Assembly (NCBI GenBank): GCA_002373875.1
Contig: DFKQ01000071.1
Location: 1 to 33,497 of the forward strand
Direction of reading: 5' to 3'
Source: Lachnospiraceae bacterium UBA3641
GTDB taxonomy: Bacteria; Bacillota; Clostridia; Lachnospirales; Lachnospiraceae
DNA length: 33,497 nt
Positions within the stretch are counted from its first letter, which is position 1. Every line of letters begins with the position of its first letter. The position numbers and the translations under genes were made by a program. The notes below the pieces were generated by a model, which saw only the letters and a list, made by a program, of their open reading frames with translations, was not told the origin of the DNA and ran no database searches. Below are positions 14,019-22,935 of this stretch, piece after piece.

Positions 14019-15887
14019 ATGGGGTTAAGGCATTTGAAAATATACAGGTTAGCAGGCGGGGCCGCTTTGACAGTTATGGCGGCGTTTCTTTTGTACGGCT
14101 GTAAGGATAGAGGGCAGGCCGTCAGGGAGATTGCAGACAAGCCCGTCATTGTATTTGAGAACAATGATGAGGTTCGGGATGGGGATGCGGATATACCGGA
14201 TGATACGTATACGCTCAGCATGGATGAAGCAGCGGATGTCTATGATTCGGCGCTTGCCGATAAGCATATAAGGCTTACGCTTACGGACAGCGGAAGGGAT
14301 ATCTTCACACCCGCGGATGACGGGGTGCAGGATTATAGGTACAGTCCGTCGATCCTGCTTGATGAGGACGGCGGTATAGATATATGGTTCGCTGCGCCCG
14401 GAGACGGCAGGGATGAATATGACTGGGTGACCTACAGGCATTCTGATGACGGCGGAGCCACATGGACAGACGAGAAGGTGGTCTTAAGCCCTTCACCGAA
14501 CACGCCGGATGCTCTTTCTGTCTGCGATCCGGATGTATTCTTCCATGACGGCTATTACTATATCGGATATACCTCTACGATAAACAGTAATGAGAAGGGG
14601 CTGTGCAACAGCATCTTTCTTGCAAGGGCACAAAAACCCGACGGACCCTATGAGAAATGGAACGGGTCGGGCTGGGGTGGTATGCCTGTGCCGATAGTAT
14701 ATTTTAACGGGCTTGAGATCGGCTGGGGCTGCGGTGAGCCCGCCTTTGTCGTTATCGATGATATGCTCTATATGTACAGTACAAGGGACTCTTTTACGAC
14801 TGATCTTGAGAGGAAGCGCATTACCGAGATACGTACTGCGGACCTTACCGATCCGAAGTGGCCGGGCAAGCTGACTCTTATGGGCAGTACAATGTCAGAG
14901 GAGCCGGCGGATGATAAATATGTTTATGATGATTCCGATTCCTGGGATGTTGCCTATCTTGATAAGAGTCATAAATTCATGGCGGTATGCACAAACAGAA
15001 GATTTAAGGAGGACAGTTGTCTTCTGTATTATGAATCGGATGACGGCGTAACCTTTGACAGGGTATCCGAGATCAATAAGAATGTCCTGGCAGGCTGCCA
15101 CAACTGCGGTATCATGTCGGATTCCCGGGGCCATATCGGGGGCAGTGATCCCGTAATGATAGGGTATGCCTACGCCGGTGCCGGCAACGATGCATGGGGC
15201 GTATGGGCCGCGAGGCTTGCACCGGCCTGCGTGGAATATACGGATGAACCTGACAGGACGGACGATGGCGGTGATAATCTTAAACAGGCGATAGCCTTTA
15301 AGACAGAGACAGATGATGCGGCGCCGATGATGCTTGCTTCTGATAAGCTCATTTACTCCCGTAAAGAGGGGGAAGGAGCATTTTCGATCGGATATTATGT
15401 GAGGGACAATTACAGAAATGAGAGATTTATCGGACTAAATGCGGTAACGATAGAAAAATACGACAGTTCTGTTGTCAGTGTGAACTCTTCGGGTGAGATC
15501 ATCCCGGGGACAGCGGGGATGACCCTTGTTACGGTTGAATATGATGGCTTAAGAAGGGATATAAGCCTGAGCGTCCTTCCTAAGGGGAAGAACAGTCCAT
15601 CAAGGCTTAAAGCCTTCTTCCCCATGGTGAGCAGGTATGATATCGGACTTAAGGAACCCTATATTGTAAAGATAAGGCCGATGGCTGTGTTTGAAAGCTA
15701 TGAGATGCACGAACTGACAAACATGGAGCTGCTGAGCCATGGCGTGACTTTCTCTTCATCCGACACATCCGTATGCAGGGTCGCGGGCGATGGTACGATA
15801 ACTCCCGTATCGGCGGGTGAGGCTACTGTCAGCGTAGGCTGCGGCGGACTGGGCTATGATATTAAGGTCGTGATAAATAAGGAATAA
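14019..15887 (+). CDS. Surface lipoprotein with glycosidase-like beta-propeller and two Ig-like (BIG2) domains
   Basis: The N-terminus has a hydrophobic segment ending LLYGC, a lipobox with C28 as the likely lipid-anchored residue. Residues about 95-400 look like a beta-propeller: RYSPSILLDEDGGIDIWF, an Asp-box S142-D-D-G-G-A-T-W149, CDPDVFFHDGYYYIGYTS (D170, D172) and GCGEPAFVV (E240). The D-P and E-P blade motifs resemble GH43/GH32/GH130-type propeller glycosidases, but I cannot name the family or a substrate. Two BIG2-like domains follow: SSVVSVNSSGEIIPGTAG with VTVEYDGL, and SSDTSVCRVAGDGTITPVSA with ATVSVG. The ribosome site before ATG 14019 is weak. It stands alone between prs and gltX with its own promoter. 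A role in binding or trimming glycans at the cell surface is inference. Confidence 0.75.
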   Translation: MGLRHLKIYRLAGGAALTVMAAFLLYGCKDRGQAVREIADKPVIVFENNDEVRDGDADIPDDTYTLSMDEAADVYDSALADKHIRLTLTDSGRDIFTPADDGVQDYRYSPSILLDEDGGIDIWFAAPGDGRDEYDWVTYRHSDDGGATWTDEKVVLSPSPNTPDALSVCDPDVFFHDGYYYIGYTSTINSNEKGLCNSIFLARAQKPDGPYEKWNGSGWGGMPVPIVYFNGLEIGWGCGEPAFVVIDDMLYMYSTRDSFTTDLERKRITEIRTADLTDPKWPGKLTLMGSTMSEEPADDKYVYDDSDSWDVAYLDKSHKFMAVCTNRRFKEDSCLLYYESDDGVTFDRVSEINKNVLAGCHNCGIMSDSRGHIGGSDPVMIGYAYAGAGNDAWGVWAARLAPACVEYTDEPDRTDDGGDNLKQAIAFKTETDDAAPMMLASDKLIYSRKEGEGAFSIGYYVRDNYRNERFIGLNAVTIEKYDSSVVSVNSSGEIIPGTAGMTLVTVEYDGLRRDISLSVLPKGKNSPSRLKAFFPMVSRYDIGLKEPYIVKIRPMAVFESYEMHELTNMELLSHGVTFSSSDTSVCRVAGDGTITPVSAGEATVSVGCGGLGYDIKVVINKE

Positions 15888-15913
15888 AAGAGAGTTATAT
15901 GAAGAAATAAAGC

Positions 15914-15942
15914 TTTACTTATTAAACTTTTGTATGTATGAT
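15914..15942 (+). promoter_or_regulatory. Promoter for gltX
   Basis: The -35 TTTACT (15914-15919), a 17-base spacer and the -10 TATGAT (15937-15942). Its position argues that translation of gltX begins at 15992, not at the in-frame ATG 15938 inside the -10 box. Confidence 0.55.
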
Positions 15943-15991
15943 TGTACATGCGGCAGGCCGTAAATTCAACAACAGAGGTATTTATAGAACT

Positions 15992-17443
15992 ATGACCAAG
16001 ATCAGAACAAGATTTGCTCCTTCGCCAACGGGAAGGATGCATGTGGGTAATTTAAGGACGGCGTTGTATGCCTATCTTATCGCCAAGCATGAAGACGGTG
16101 AATTTCTGTTAAGGATAGAGGATACCGATCAGGAGAGATATGTGGAGGGCGCGGTTGACATAATATACAGGACGCTGAAGGACACCGGACTGATCCATGA
16201 CGAGGGTCCCGATAAGGATGGGGGAGTAGGCCCTTATGTCCAGAGTGAGCGTCAGGCATCGGGGATATACCTTAAGTATGCCAAACAGCTTATAGAAGAG
16301 AAGAAGGCTTATTACTGTTTCTGCGATAAGGCAAGGCTTGAGTCACTTACACAGGTGGTGGACGGTAAGGAGATAAGCGTATATGACAAGCACTGTCTGC
16401 ATCTTAGTCAGGAGGAGATTGATAAAAACCTTGCAGAGGGCAGGCCTTATGTTATAAGGCAGAACAATCCGAATGAAGGTACAACAACCTTCCATGATGA
16501 GATATACGGGGATATAAGCGTTGATAATGCCGAGCTTGATGATATGATCCTTATCAAGTCAGACGGATATCCCACCTACAATTTCGCCAATGTTATTGAC
16601 GATCATCTTATGGGTATCACACATGTGGTACGCGGTAACGAATACTTATCGTCATCACCCAAATACAACAGGCTCTACGAAGCCTTCGGCTGGGAGGTGC
16701 CGGTTTATGTCCACTGTCCCCTTATAACGGATGAGGACCATAAGAAGTTAAGCAAGAGGAGCGGCCATTCATCTTATGAGGACCTTCTGGAGCAGGGCTT
16801 CGTATCCGAAGCCATAGTCAATTTTGTGGCATTGCTCGGATGGAGTCCCGAGGATAATCAGGAGATAATGTCTCTTGATGAGCTTATCGGGAAGTTCGAT
16901 TACCACCACATGAGCAAGAGCCCTGCGGTCTTTGACTTTACCAAGCTTAAGTGGATGAACGGCGAATACATAAAGGCCATGGATTTCGATAAGTATTACG
17001 AAAAGGCCCTGCCTTATATCAGGGAGGTCATAACAAAGGAGCTTGACCTTAAGAAGATAGCCGGTATGGTCAAGACGAGGATCGAAGTTTTCCCCGATAT
17101 TAAGGATCATATTGATTTCTTCGAGAAGCTTCCGGATTATGATATAAGCATGTATACCCACAAGAAGATGAAGACCAGTGCAGAATCATCCCTTGAGGTA
17201 TTAAAGGATGTACTGCCTCTTCTTGAAGAGCAGGATGATTATTCCAATGATGCCCTCTATGCATTGCTGAGCAGGTATGTTGAAGAGAAGGGTGTCAAGA
17301 ACGGATATGTCATGTGGCCCGTCAGAACGGCTCTTTCCGGTAAACAGATGACGCCGGGGGGCGCTACAGAGCTTATGGAGGTCCTTGGGAAGGAAGAGTC
17401 GCTTGAGAGGATCAGGGAAGGTATCCGCTTGCTGGAAGGATGA
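15992..17443 (+). CDS. gltX: Glutamyl-tRNA synthetase
   Basis: Class I aminoacyl-tRNA synthetase that charges tRNA-Glu. The HIGH-type motif is H17-V-G-N in FAPSPTGRMHVGNLRTALY; the KMSKS-type motif is K252-L-S-K-R. LLRIEDTDQERYVEGA and the Rossmann-insert sequences (GYPTYNFANVIDDHLMGITH, VRGNEYL) are typical. From ATG 15992 the protein has 483 residues, the normal length; the frame is open from 15938 but that would add 18 residues before the universal start and overlap the promoter. AGAGG lies 12 bases upstream. Whether it also charges tRNA-Gln cannot be read from this sequence. Confidence 0.95.
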   Translation: MTKIRTRFAPSPTGRMHVGNLRTALYAYLIAKHEDGEFLLRIEDTDQERYVEGAVDIIYRTLKDTGLIHDEGPDKDGGVGPYVQSERQASGIYLKYAKQLIEEKKAYYCFCDKARLESLTQVVDGKEISVYDKHCLHLSQEEIDKNLAEGRPYVIRQNNPNEGTTTFHDEIYGDISVDNAELDDMILIKSDGYPTYNFANVIDDHLMGITHVVRGNEYLSSSPKYNRLYEAFGWEVPVYVHCPLITDEDHKKLSKRSGHSSYEDLLEQGFVSEAIVNFVALLGWSPEDNQEIMSLDELIGKFDYHHMSKSPAVFDFTKLKWMNGEYIKAMDFDKYYEKALPYIREVITKELDLKKIAGMVKTRIEVFPDIKDHIDFFEKLPDYDISMYTHKKMKTSAESSLEVLKDVLPLLEEQDDYSNDALYALLSRYVEEKGVKNGYVMWPVRTALSGKQMTPGGATELMEVLGKEESLERIREGIRLLEG

Positions 17444-17459
17444 ATAAAAAGGAGATAAA

Positions 17460-17792
17460 ATGAGCAAAGAGATTAAGGACATAGATGATAATACTCCCGA
17501 GGAGGAGATGACTGTCGAGCTGGAACTTGACGACGGCAGGGTGGTCAACTGCGCAGTGATCACCATACTGGAGGTTGATGAGAAGGATTATATCGTTCTT
17601 CTTCCCCTTGATGAAAACGGGGAAAACGCGGACGGTGATGTATGGTTCTACCGTTATAAGGAGGATGAGGAGGATCCGAATGTTGAGCCGGAGCTTACTT
17701 ATATCGAAGATGATGACGAATATGAGGCTGTAGCTGATGCATTCGATGAATTCCTTGATAATGAAGAATTTATGGCAGATGATGAAGATTAA
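17460..17792 (+). CDS. DUF1292 family acidic protein
   Basis: A 110-residue, strongly acidic protein of the DUF1292 family, common in Firmicutes and of unknown function. The core reads TVELELDDGRVVNCAVITIL, DEKDYIVLLPLDE and DVWFYRYKEDEED, followed by a tail rich in Asp and Glu. AAAAAGGAG before ATG 17460 is a strong ribosome site. It starts 16 bases after gltX and ends 12 bases before the helicase gene, so the three are probably one operon. Confidence 0.88.
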   Translation: MSKEIKDIDDNTPEEEMTVELELDDGRVVNCAVITILEVDEKDYIVLLPLDENGENADGDVWFYRYKEDEEDPNVEPELTYIEDDDEYEAVADAFDEFLDNEEFMADDED

Positions 17793-17804
17793 GGAGATTT
17801 AGTA

Positions 17805-19664
17805 TTGCAATTGAACAATGAACAGCTTGCGGCCGTCATGCACGGGGACGGCCCCATGCTTGTACTTGCTGGGCCGGGTTCCGGCAAGACGGCAGTGCTG
17901 GTAAACCGGCTTAAGCACCTTGTAAGGGATGCCGGTGTTGATCCTTACGGCATACTTGTTCTGACCTTTTCAAGGGCGGCCGCAGGTGAAATGCGGGAGA
18001 GGTTTGAAGAACTGGCACACGCCTCATATCCCGTGACATTCGGTACATTTCATGCCATATTTTATCATATTCTAAAAAGTCAGGGCCTGTACAGAAGGGC
18101 CCGAATATTAACCGCAAACAGAAAAACAGAATACATGAAGGTGACCATGGCCGCAAAGGGTATAAGACGATGCGACCTTTCTTATGTTGAACGCCTGACA
18201 GAGCTTATCAGCTTAAGGAAGATGGGGAATCCCATGCTTGAGAGATTGGCGGATGAAGAAGAACTTGAAAGCCTTAACCTGGTTTATGATGATTATAACA
18301 GGCTGGTGAGAGAGGAAGGATATATTGACTATGACGATATGATCGCCGACTGTCTTAAGATGCTTGGGTCGAATGAAAAGATAAGGCGTAAATGGCAGGA
18401 GAGATACAGATATATCCTGGTGGACGAGTTTCAGGATATAGACCTGAGGCAGTACGAGATCCTTAAGCTGCTGGCAGGAGAAAGGGCAAATGTTTTCTGC
18501 GTCGGGGATGATGATCAGTCGATCTATTCCTTCAGGGGAGCGGAGCCTGAGGTCATGAAAAGGTTTGTGGGAGATTACGGGAATGTTGAGAAGGTAATGC
18601 TCAGCGTAAATTACAGGTGTCCCCTGCGGGTGGTAAGGCATGCCGGAAGGCTTATAGGGCATAATTCTGACAGGTTTTCCAAAGAACTGAGAAGCAACGG
18701 CAGGGATCAGGGCCCCTGTATAAGCCATAAGTGTTTTTTTAATGCAGCCGATGAAGCGGCTTATTGCGCCGGTATCATTGAAAAGATGTCGGCACAGGCG
18801 AAGGATCAACATTCAGGACCTTCGATCGGCGTTCTCTACCGGATGTCAAAGAGCGGGGATATACTGGAGGAAGTCCTTAAAAGCAGGGGCATACCCTACA
18901 GGAGAAAAGATAAAAGGGTCAGCTTCTACGACAGGGAGTGGGTGAAGGATATACTGGCTTATCTTAGGCTGAGCTTATCAGACAGGAGGGAGGATATGTA
19001 CAGGATTCTAAACAGACCGGAGAGGGGGCTGCCACGGGATTGTATCGGACTTGATACTGACATGCGGAGACATATGACCGGATATTTTAAGGACGAAGAA
19101 TACAGGGGAAGGATAGTCAGGCTCCTTTCGGATATCGACTATATTAAGGATATGACCTGCTTTGGCGCGGTAAATTACATTTTAAGGGGTATAGGGATGC
19201 TTGATCATATCAGGCGCGAATACTTTATTAACGCAACAGAAAACGATCCGGATGAGGTGATCACGGAATTGCTTGATAGGGCAAGAACCCATAAAAGTAT
19301 AAAGGATTGGCTTAAGTGCATAGATGCGGGGGCAGAAGACAAAGGCATTGCCACAGGCCATGATGAGGGTGAAGACGTGGGCCCCTATGCCGCAGAGCTA
19401 CGCACCATACATTCGGCCAAGGGACTGGAATATGACAATGTCTTTATGATCGGCCTGCAGGAGGGAGTATTCCCGTCAAAGAAATGTGATGGCGGCAGAC
19501 AGCTTGAAGAGGAGAGAAGGCTTTTTTATGTGGGTATGACCAGATGCCGCAAGGCTCTTTTTCTCACGGGTATACAGAAGGATGAATATGGAAAAAGGGA
19601 ATCCAGATTTATAAAAGAAGCAGGTATTTGCGATGAAACCATGGAAGTAACCGTTTCGTTATGA
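17805..19664 (+). CDS. UvrD/PcrA-type superfamily 1 DNA helicase, short form
   Basis: ATP-driven 3'-5' DNA helicase of the UvrD/PcrA/Rep class. Walker A is A22-G-P-G-S-G-K-T29; motif II is V206-D-E-F-Q-D; motif III is GDDDQSIYSFRG; motif IV NYRCP; motif V IHSAKGLEYDNVFMIGL; motif VI EERRLFYVGMTRCRKAL. The start is TTG 17805 with AAGGAG 8 bases upstream; no ATG is nearby. At 619 residues it lacks the C-terminal extension of full PcrA (about 730 or more residues) and parts of domain 2B look reduced. It may be a second helicase beside a full PcrA elsewhere. Enzyme class is certain; the cellular pathway is not. Confidence 0.9.
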   Translation: MQLNNEQLAAVMHGDGPMLVLAGPGSGKTAVLVNRLKHLVRDAGVDPYGILVLTFSRAAAGEMRERFEELAHASYPVTFGTFHAIFYHILKSQGLYRRARILTANRKTEYMKVTMAAKGIRRCDLSYVERLTELISLRKMGNPMLERLADEEELESLNLVYDDYNRLVREEGYIDYDDMIADCLKMLGSNEKIRRKWQERYRYILVDEFQDIDLRQYEILKLLAGERANVFCVGDDDQSIYSFRGAEPEVMKRFVGDYGNVEKVMLSVNYRCPLRVVRHAGRLIGHNSDRFSKELRSNGRDQGPCISHKCFFNAADEAAYCAGIIEKMSAQAKDQHSGPSIGVLYRMSKSGDILEEVLKSRGIPYRRKDKRVSFYDREWVKDILAYLRLSLSDRREDMYRILNRPERGLPRDCIGLDTDMRRHMTGYFKDEEYRGRIVRLLSDIDYIKDMTCFGAVNYILRGIGMLDHIRREYFINATENDPDEVITELLDRARTHKSIKDWLKCIDAGAEDKGIATGHDEGEDVGPYAAELRTIHSAKGLEYDNVFMIGLQEGVFPSKKCDGGRQLEEERRLFYVGMTRCRKALFLTGIQKDEYGKRESRFIKEAGICDETMEVTVSL

Positions 19665-19670
19665 TATAAT
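19662..19670 (+). promoter_or_regulatory. Extended -10 promoter ahead of the GH13-like gene
   Basis: TGATATAAT is a perfect extended -10 (TGn plus TATAAT) just at the end of the helicase gene. No good -35 is seen at the usual distance (TGGAAG at 19642-19647). It would give a leader of about 90 bases to the gene at 19766. Confidence 0.55.
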
Positions 19671-19765
19671 ATGCCGGTAACTATTCAGTACAGCACTTTA
19701 ATAAGTCGGTAGTTATATAGCATGTTGTAATCACGACAAGACATAATACGAGCAGGAAGAATGAG

Positions 19766-21661
19766 ATGAAGGATACAGATATCATATTAGGTAAGGCATA
19801 TCCCTATGGAACATATGTTACAGAAGACGGCATACAATTCTGCATAGCATATCGGGATGATATAAATCTGAACCTTAAGATCTACGGCAGTGAAGGTCGG
19901 ACCCTTTACAACATCAACATGAATGACTATAAGGTTGACGGAAGTATTCGCTCGGTCTTTGTGAAGGGTCTTAAGGAAGCGGAGGTCACATATGTTTATC
20001 ATAAAGAGGGTGAACCGGTAAGGGATCCATACACCATGCGTCTCAGATCCAGGCGCAAGTGGGGTGACCATAAGGGCAGCTTAAAGCAGGAAATGGCGAT
20101 GCCATATGATCCGTCTTATAACTGGGAAGGGGATAAGCCCCTTAAGCTTCCCTACGCCGATGTTATCGGATATATGCTCCATGTAAGGGGATTTACAAGG
20201 CATTCCTCATCGGGAGTCAGGGGGAAGGGTACATTCTTTGGTATCATTGAGAAGATCCCCTATCTTAGGGACCTTGGGATCACCCAGGTGGAGCTTATGC
20301 CTGCGTATGACTTTAACGAATGTGATAAGATCAGGAATTACAGGTCAGGGTCTGTTGATGAGGCAGGCAATTATAGTGAGGATGAGTACAGGATAAACTA
20401 CTGGGGCTTTAAGCCCGGGTCTTATTTCGTTCCCAAGCCGCAGTATACCTACTCTTCCGATTCGGTCACCGAATTCAAGGACATGGTGAAGGCACTCCAC
20501 AAGGCAGGTATAGAGCTTGTTATGCAGTTCTACTTCCCCCGGGAGATCAACCGTAACCTTATTGCCGACTGTTTAAGGTTCTGGAGGCTTGAATACCATG
20601 TTGACGGTTTCCATATATACGGGGCTGATCTTCCGCTTGACGTGCTGGCCACGGACCCCATGATAACGGATGCCAAGCTGTACTACGAACGGTTCGAGGC
20701 ATCAGGAATCTTCGGAGGGGATACCTGCAGCGTGAACGGAAATCTTGCCGAATATAATCAGGACTACCTTGTGGATATGAGGCGCTTCCTTAAGAGCGAC
20801 GAGGATATGCTCCATAAGTTCGTTTACAGGCTCAGGTGTAATCCCGACAGGATCAGGGTCATAAACCATCTGACATCCTATGACGGGTTTACCTTAAATG
20901 ATCTGGTGTCCTATGATTATAAGCACAATGAAGCAAACGGCGAAGATAATAAGGACGGAAGCTCATACAATTACAGCTGGAACTGCGGAGTTGAAGGACC
21001 TACGAGAAAAAGCGCGATCCTTAAGCTGAGGATGAAGCAGCTTAAGAATGCATTTGCCATGCTCATGCTGTCACAGGGGACGCCTATGTTCATGGCAGGT
21101 GATGAATTCATGAATTCCCAGGGGGGCAATAACAACCCCTACTGTCAGGATAATGATGTCACATGGCTTAACTGGAAAATGAACAGGAGAAGCAGTGAAC
21201 TGTATGAATACGTTAAGATGCTCATTTCCTTAAGAAGGGCCCATGGGATCCTTCATATGGACAGGGAAGCAAGCCTGATTGATACAAGATTCTGCGGGTA
21301 TCCGGATATATCATATCACGCGGAGCAGGCCTGGTATCCCGGAATGGATACACATATAAGACACATAGGAATACTCTTGTGCGGTGAATATGCCAAGGGC
21401 AAGGCGGATGACTATTTCTATATTGCGGTCAATATGCACTGGGAGGATCATTTTTTTGCCATACCGGGTCTCCCCAGGGATATCACCTTCAAATATCTTA
21501 TGGACACCGGAGGCAGGGGCGAGCAGGCATATGAGCCGGAAACAGACAATAACGGCAATAAGCTCATAAAGGTCGGAGGCAGGACCGTTCTTGTGTTAAA
21601 AAGTGAAAAGGTTAAATTAAAAAGGGAAAAGAACGTGAAGAAACAAGGAGGTATAAAATGA
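19766..21661 (+). CDS. GH13 isoamylase/debranching-like protein, catalytic residues apparently lost
   Basis: The fold is that of a bacterial isoamylase/GlgX-type alpha-amylase: an N-terminal carbohydrate-binding-like domain (1-110), GYMLHVRGFTRHSSSG, GITQVELMPAYDF, INYWGFKPGSYFVPKPQY, LVSYDYKHNEANGEDNKDGS, SWNCGVEGPT, and QGTPMFMAGDEF. The catalytic regions are altered. Region I (normally DVVYNH) reads QFYFPRE (254-260) and the loop after it is nearly absent. Region II (normally DGFRFD) reads D280-G-F-H-I-Y285, so the arginine and the nucleophile aspartate are gone. Region IV (normally HDG) is Y372-D373-G. Only the acid/base glutamate may remain (E308). The gene is complete, 631 residues, with AGGAAG before ATG 19766. 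It is followed by a small membrane protein whose start overlaps its stop. A glycan-binding or regulatory role is likelier than hydrolysis, but unproven. Confidence 0.82.
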   Translation: MKDTDIILGKAYPYGTYVTEDGIQFCIAYRDDINLNLKIYGSEGRTLYNINMNDYKVDGSIRSVFVKGLKEAEVTYVYHKEGEPVRDPYTMRLRSRRKWGDHKGSLKQEMAMPYDPSYNWEGDKPLKLPYADVIGYMLHVRGFTRHSSSGVRGKGTFFGIIEKIPYLRDLGITQVELMPAYDFNECDKIRNYRSGSVDEAGNYSEDEYRINYWGFKPGSYFVPKPQYTYSSDSVTEFKDMVKALHKAGIELVMQFYFPREINRNLIADCLRFWRLEYHVDGFHIYGADLPLDVLATDPMITDAKLYYERFEASGIFGGDTCSVNGNLAEYNQDYLVDMRRFLKSDEDMLHKFVYRLRCNPDRIRVINHLTSYDGFTLNDLVSYDYKHNEANGEDNKDGSSYNYSWNCGVEGPTRKSAILKLRMKQLKNAFAMLMLSQGTPMFMAGDEFMNSQGGNNNPYCQDNDVTWLNWKMNRRSSELYEYVKMLISLRRAHGILHMDREASLIDTRFCGYPDISYHAEQAWYPGMDTHIRHIGILLCGEYAKGKADDYFYIAVNMHWEDHFFAIPGLPRDITFKYLMDTGGRGEQAYEPETDNNGNKLIKVGGRTVLVLKSEKVKLKREKNVKKQGGIK

Positions 21662-21870
21662 AACGATTGATCTATGCACTGTACAGAAGGAAGGAGAAGA
21701 TACTCATACTGCTTGTTGGCTTCTTCTTCGGTATAGTAGTGGGTATTTTTCTGGCACCGGTCAAGAACGGTGTGACCATAGGAAGCTATAACGGAAACAC
21801 GTCATCCAAAAGGGAGGATGAGGAGGAATTCCACGAAGACCTTGCAATGGAGATGGGAGAACTGAGGTAA
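21658..21870 (+). CDS. Small single-pass membrane protein
   Basis: A 70-residue protein with a basic N-terminus (MKRLIYALYRRKEK), one glycine-containing membrane helix (ILILLVGFFFGIVVGIFLAP) and an acidic tail (REDEEEFHEDLAMEMGELR). The ATG overlaps the stop of the GH13-like gene (ATGA), and AAGGAGG lies within that gene's last codons, so the two are translationally coupled. It ends 1 base before the start of the beta-propeller gene. The layout somewhat resembles YtxH-like small membrane proteins, but I cannot assign a family or function. Confidence 0.8.
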   Translation: MKRLIYALYRRKEKILILLVGFFFGIVVGIFLAPVKNGVTIGSYNGNTSSKREDEEEFHEDLAMEMGELR

Positions 21871-21871
21871 T

Positions 21872-22933
21872 ATGAAAAAGGATAAATATGTTGCATACGT
21901 TTCAACATATACAAGCGATAATGACTGGGGAATAAGGATATATGACGCTGACGTGAAGGAGGGCAGGCTTACGGAAAGGGAGCATGTGTCCATCACCAAT
22001 TCATCTTATCTGACCATATCCCATAACGGCCGCTTTATTTATTCGATAACGGATATGGGAGTTGAGTCCTTCAGGATAATAAAGGACGGGAAGCTTCAGC
22101 CGGTCAACAAGGCATCAATAAACGGTATGAGGGGCTGCTATGTCTCAACCGATTATACCGATTCATTCCTTTTCGTTGCGGGCTATCATGACGGTAAGAT
22201 AACCGTCCTTAAGATAAACGATGACGGGTCGATAGGGGCTATAACCGACGAGGTCTTCCATAAGGGGATCGGCAGCATAGCGGAGCGTAACTTCAGGCCT
22301 CATGTAAGCTGCGTCAAGATGACAAGGGACAATCATTATCTGTGCGCCTGCGATCTGGGTCTTGACCATGTGAAGATATACAGGTTAGACACCGCGACCG
22401 GTAAGCTTAAGCTTGCCGATGTTGTAAGAAGTGACCAGGAATCGGCACCTAAATATATCAAGTTCCGTAAGGACGGTAAGTTCTGTTACATCATTCATGA
22501 ATTGAATAATACCATTGATGTGTATTCCTATGCGGAGGAGAAGGACAATCCGGTATTCAACAAGCTTCAGACAGTCAAGACCATAAATGACTACCATGCG
22601 GGGGATTCGGCCGCCTGTGCAATGAAGTTTTCGGTTGATTACAAGTACCTCTTCTGTTCAAATGCAGGGGATAATTCGGTAGGAGCCTTTGAGATCGACA
22701 GCAAGAGCGGACTTCTTACCAAGAAGTTCGTGCTTCCGATAAGCGGTGATTACCCTAAGGATATAGCGGTATTTCCGGATAATAAGCACCTTGTATCCCT
22801 GAACCACGAAACCGATACCATGACCTTCTTCAATGTTGACCTTAAGAACAATACCATTATCATGAACGGTCCGGAGCTTAAGGTCGCCAAGGGTAACGGT
22901 ATCGTTATAATGAAGGTTCCGGATGAAGTGTAG
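21872..22933 (+). CDS. Lactonase-like seven-bladed beta-propeller protein (6-phosphogluconolactonase/YbhE family)
   Basis: Repeated blades of the lactonase beta-propeller family: YVAYVSTYTSDNDWGIRIYD, YLTISHNGRFIYSITD, VSTDYTDSFLFVAGYHDGKI, FRPHVSCVKMTRDNHYLCAC, DLGLDHVKIYRLD, KYIKFRKDGKFCYIIHELNN and PKDIAVFPDNKHLVSLNHET. The family includes E. coli Pgl, which opens 6-phosphogluconolactone in the pentose phosphate pathway, but many members have other or unknown substrates. 353 residues is typical. ATG 21872 follows the preceding stop by 1 base with GAGG upstream. No signal peptide, so it is cytoplasmic. It is the last gene of the unit starting at 19766 and converges with aroC, only 2 bases apart. 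Confidence 0.82.
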   Translation: MKKDKYVAYVSTYTSDNDWGIRIYDADVKEGRLTEREHVSITNSSYLTISHNGRFIYSITDMGVESFRIIKDGKLQPVNKASINGMRGCYVSTDYTDSFLFVAGYHDGKITVLKINDDGSIGAITDEVFHKGIGSIAERNFRPHVSCVKMTRDNHYLCACDLGLDHVKIYRLDTATGKLKLADVVRSDQESAPKYIKFRKDGKFCYIIHELNNTIDVYSYAEEKDNPVFNKLQTVKTINDYHAGDSAACAMKFSVDYKYLFCSNAGDNSVGAFEIDSKSGLLTKKFVLPISGDYPKDIAVFPDNKHLVSLNHETDTMTFFNVDLKNNTIIMNGPELKVAKGNGIVIMKVPDEV

Positions 22934-22935
22934 GA

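Noticed and set aside
15938..15991. Upstream ATG that would lengthen glutamyl-tRNA synthetase by 18 residues
   Set aside because: It lies in the -10 box of the likely promoter, and the family N-terminus starts at 15992 (MTKIRTRFAPSPTG).
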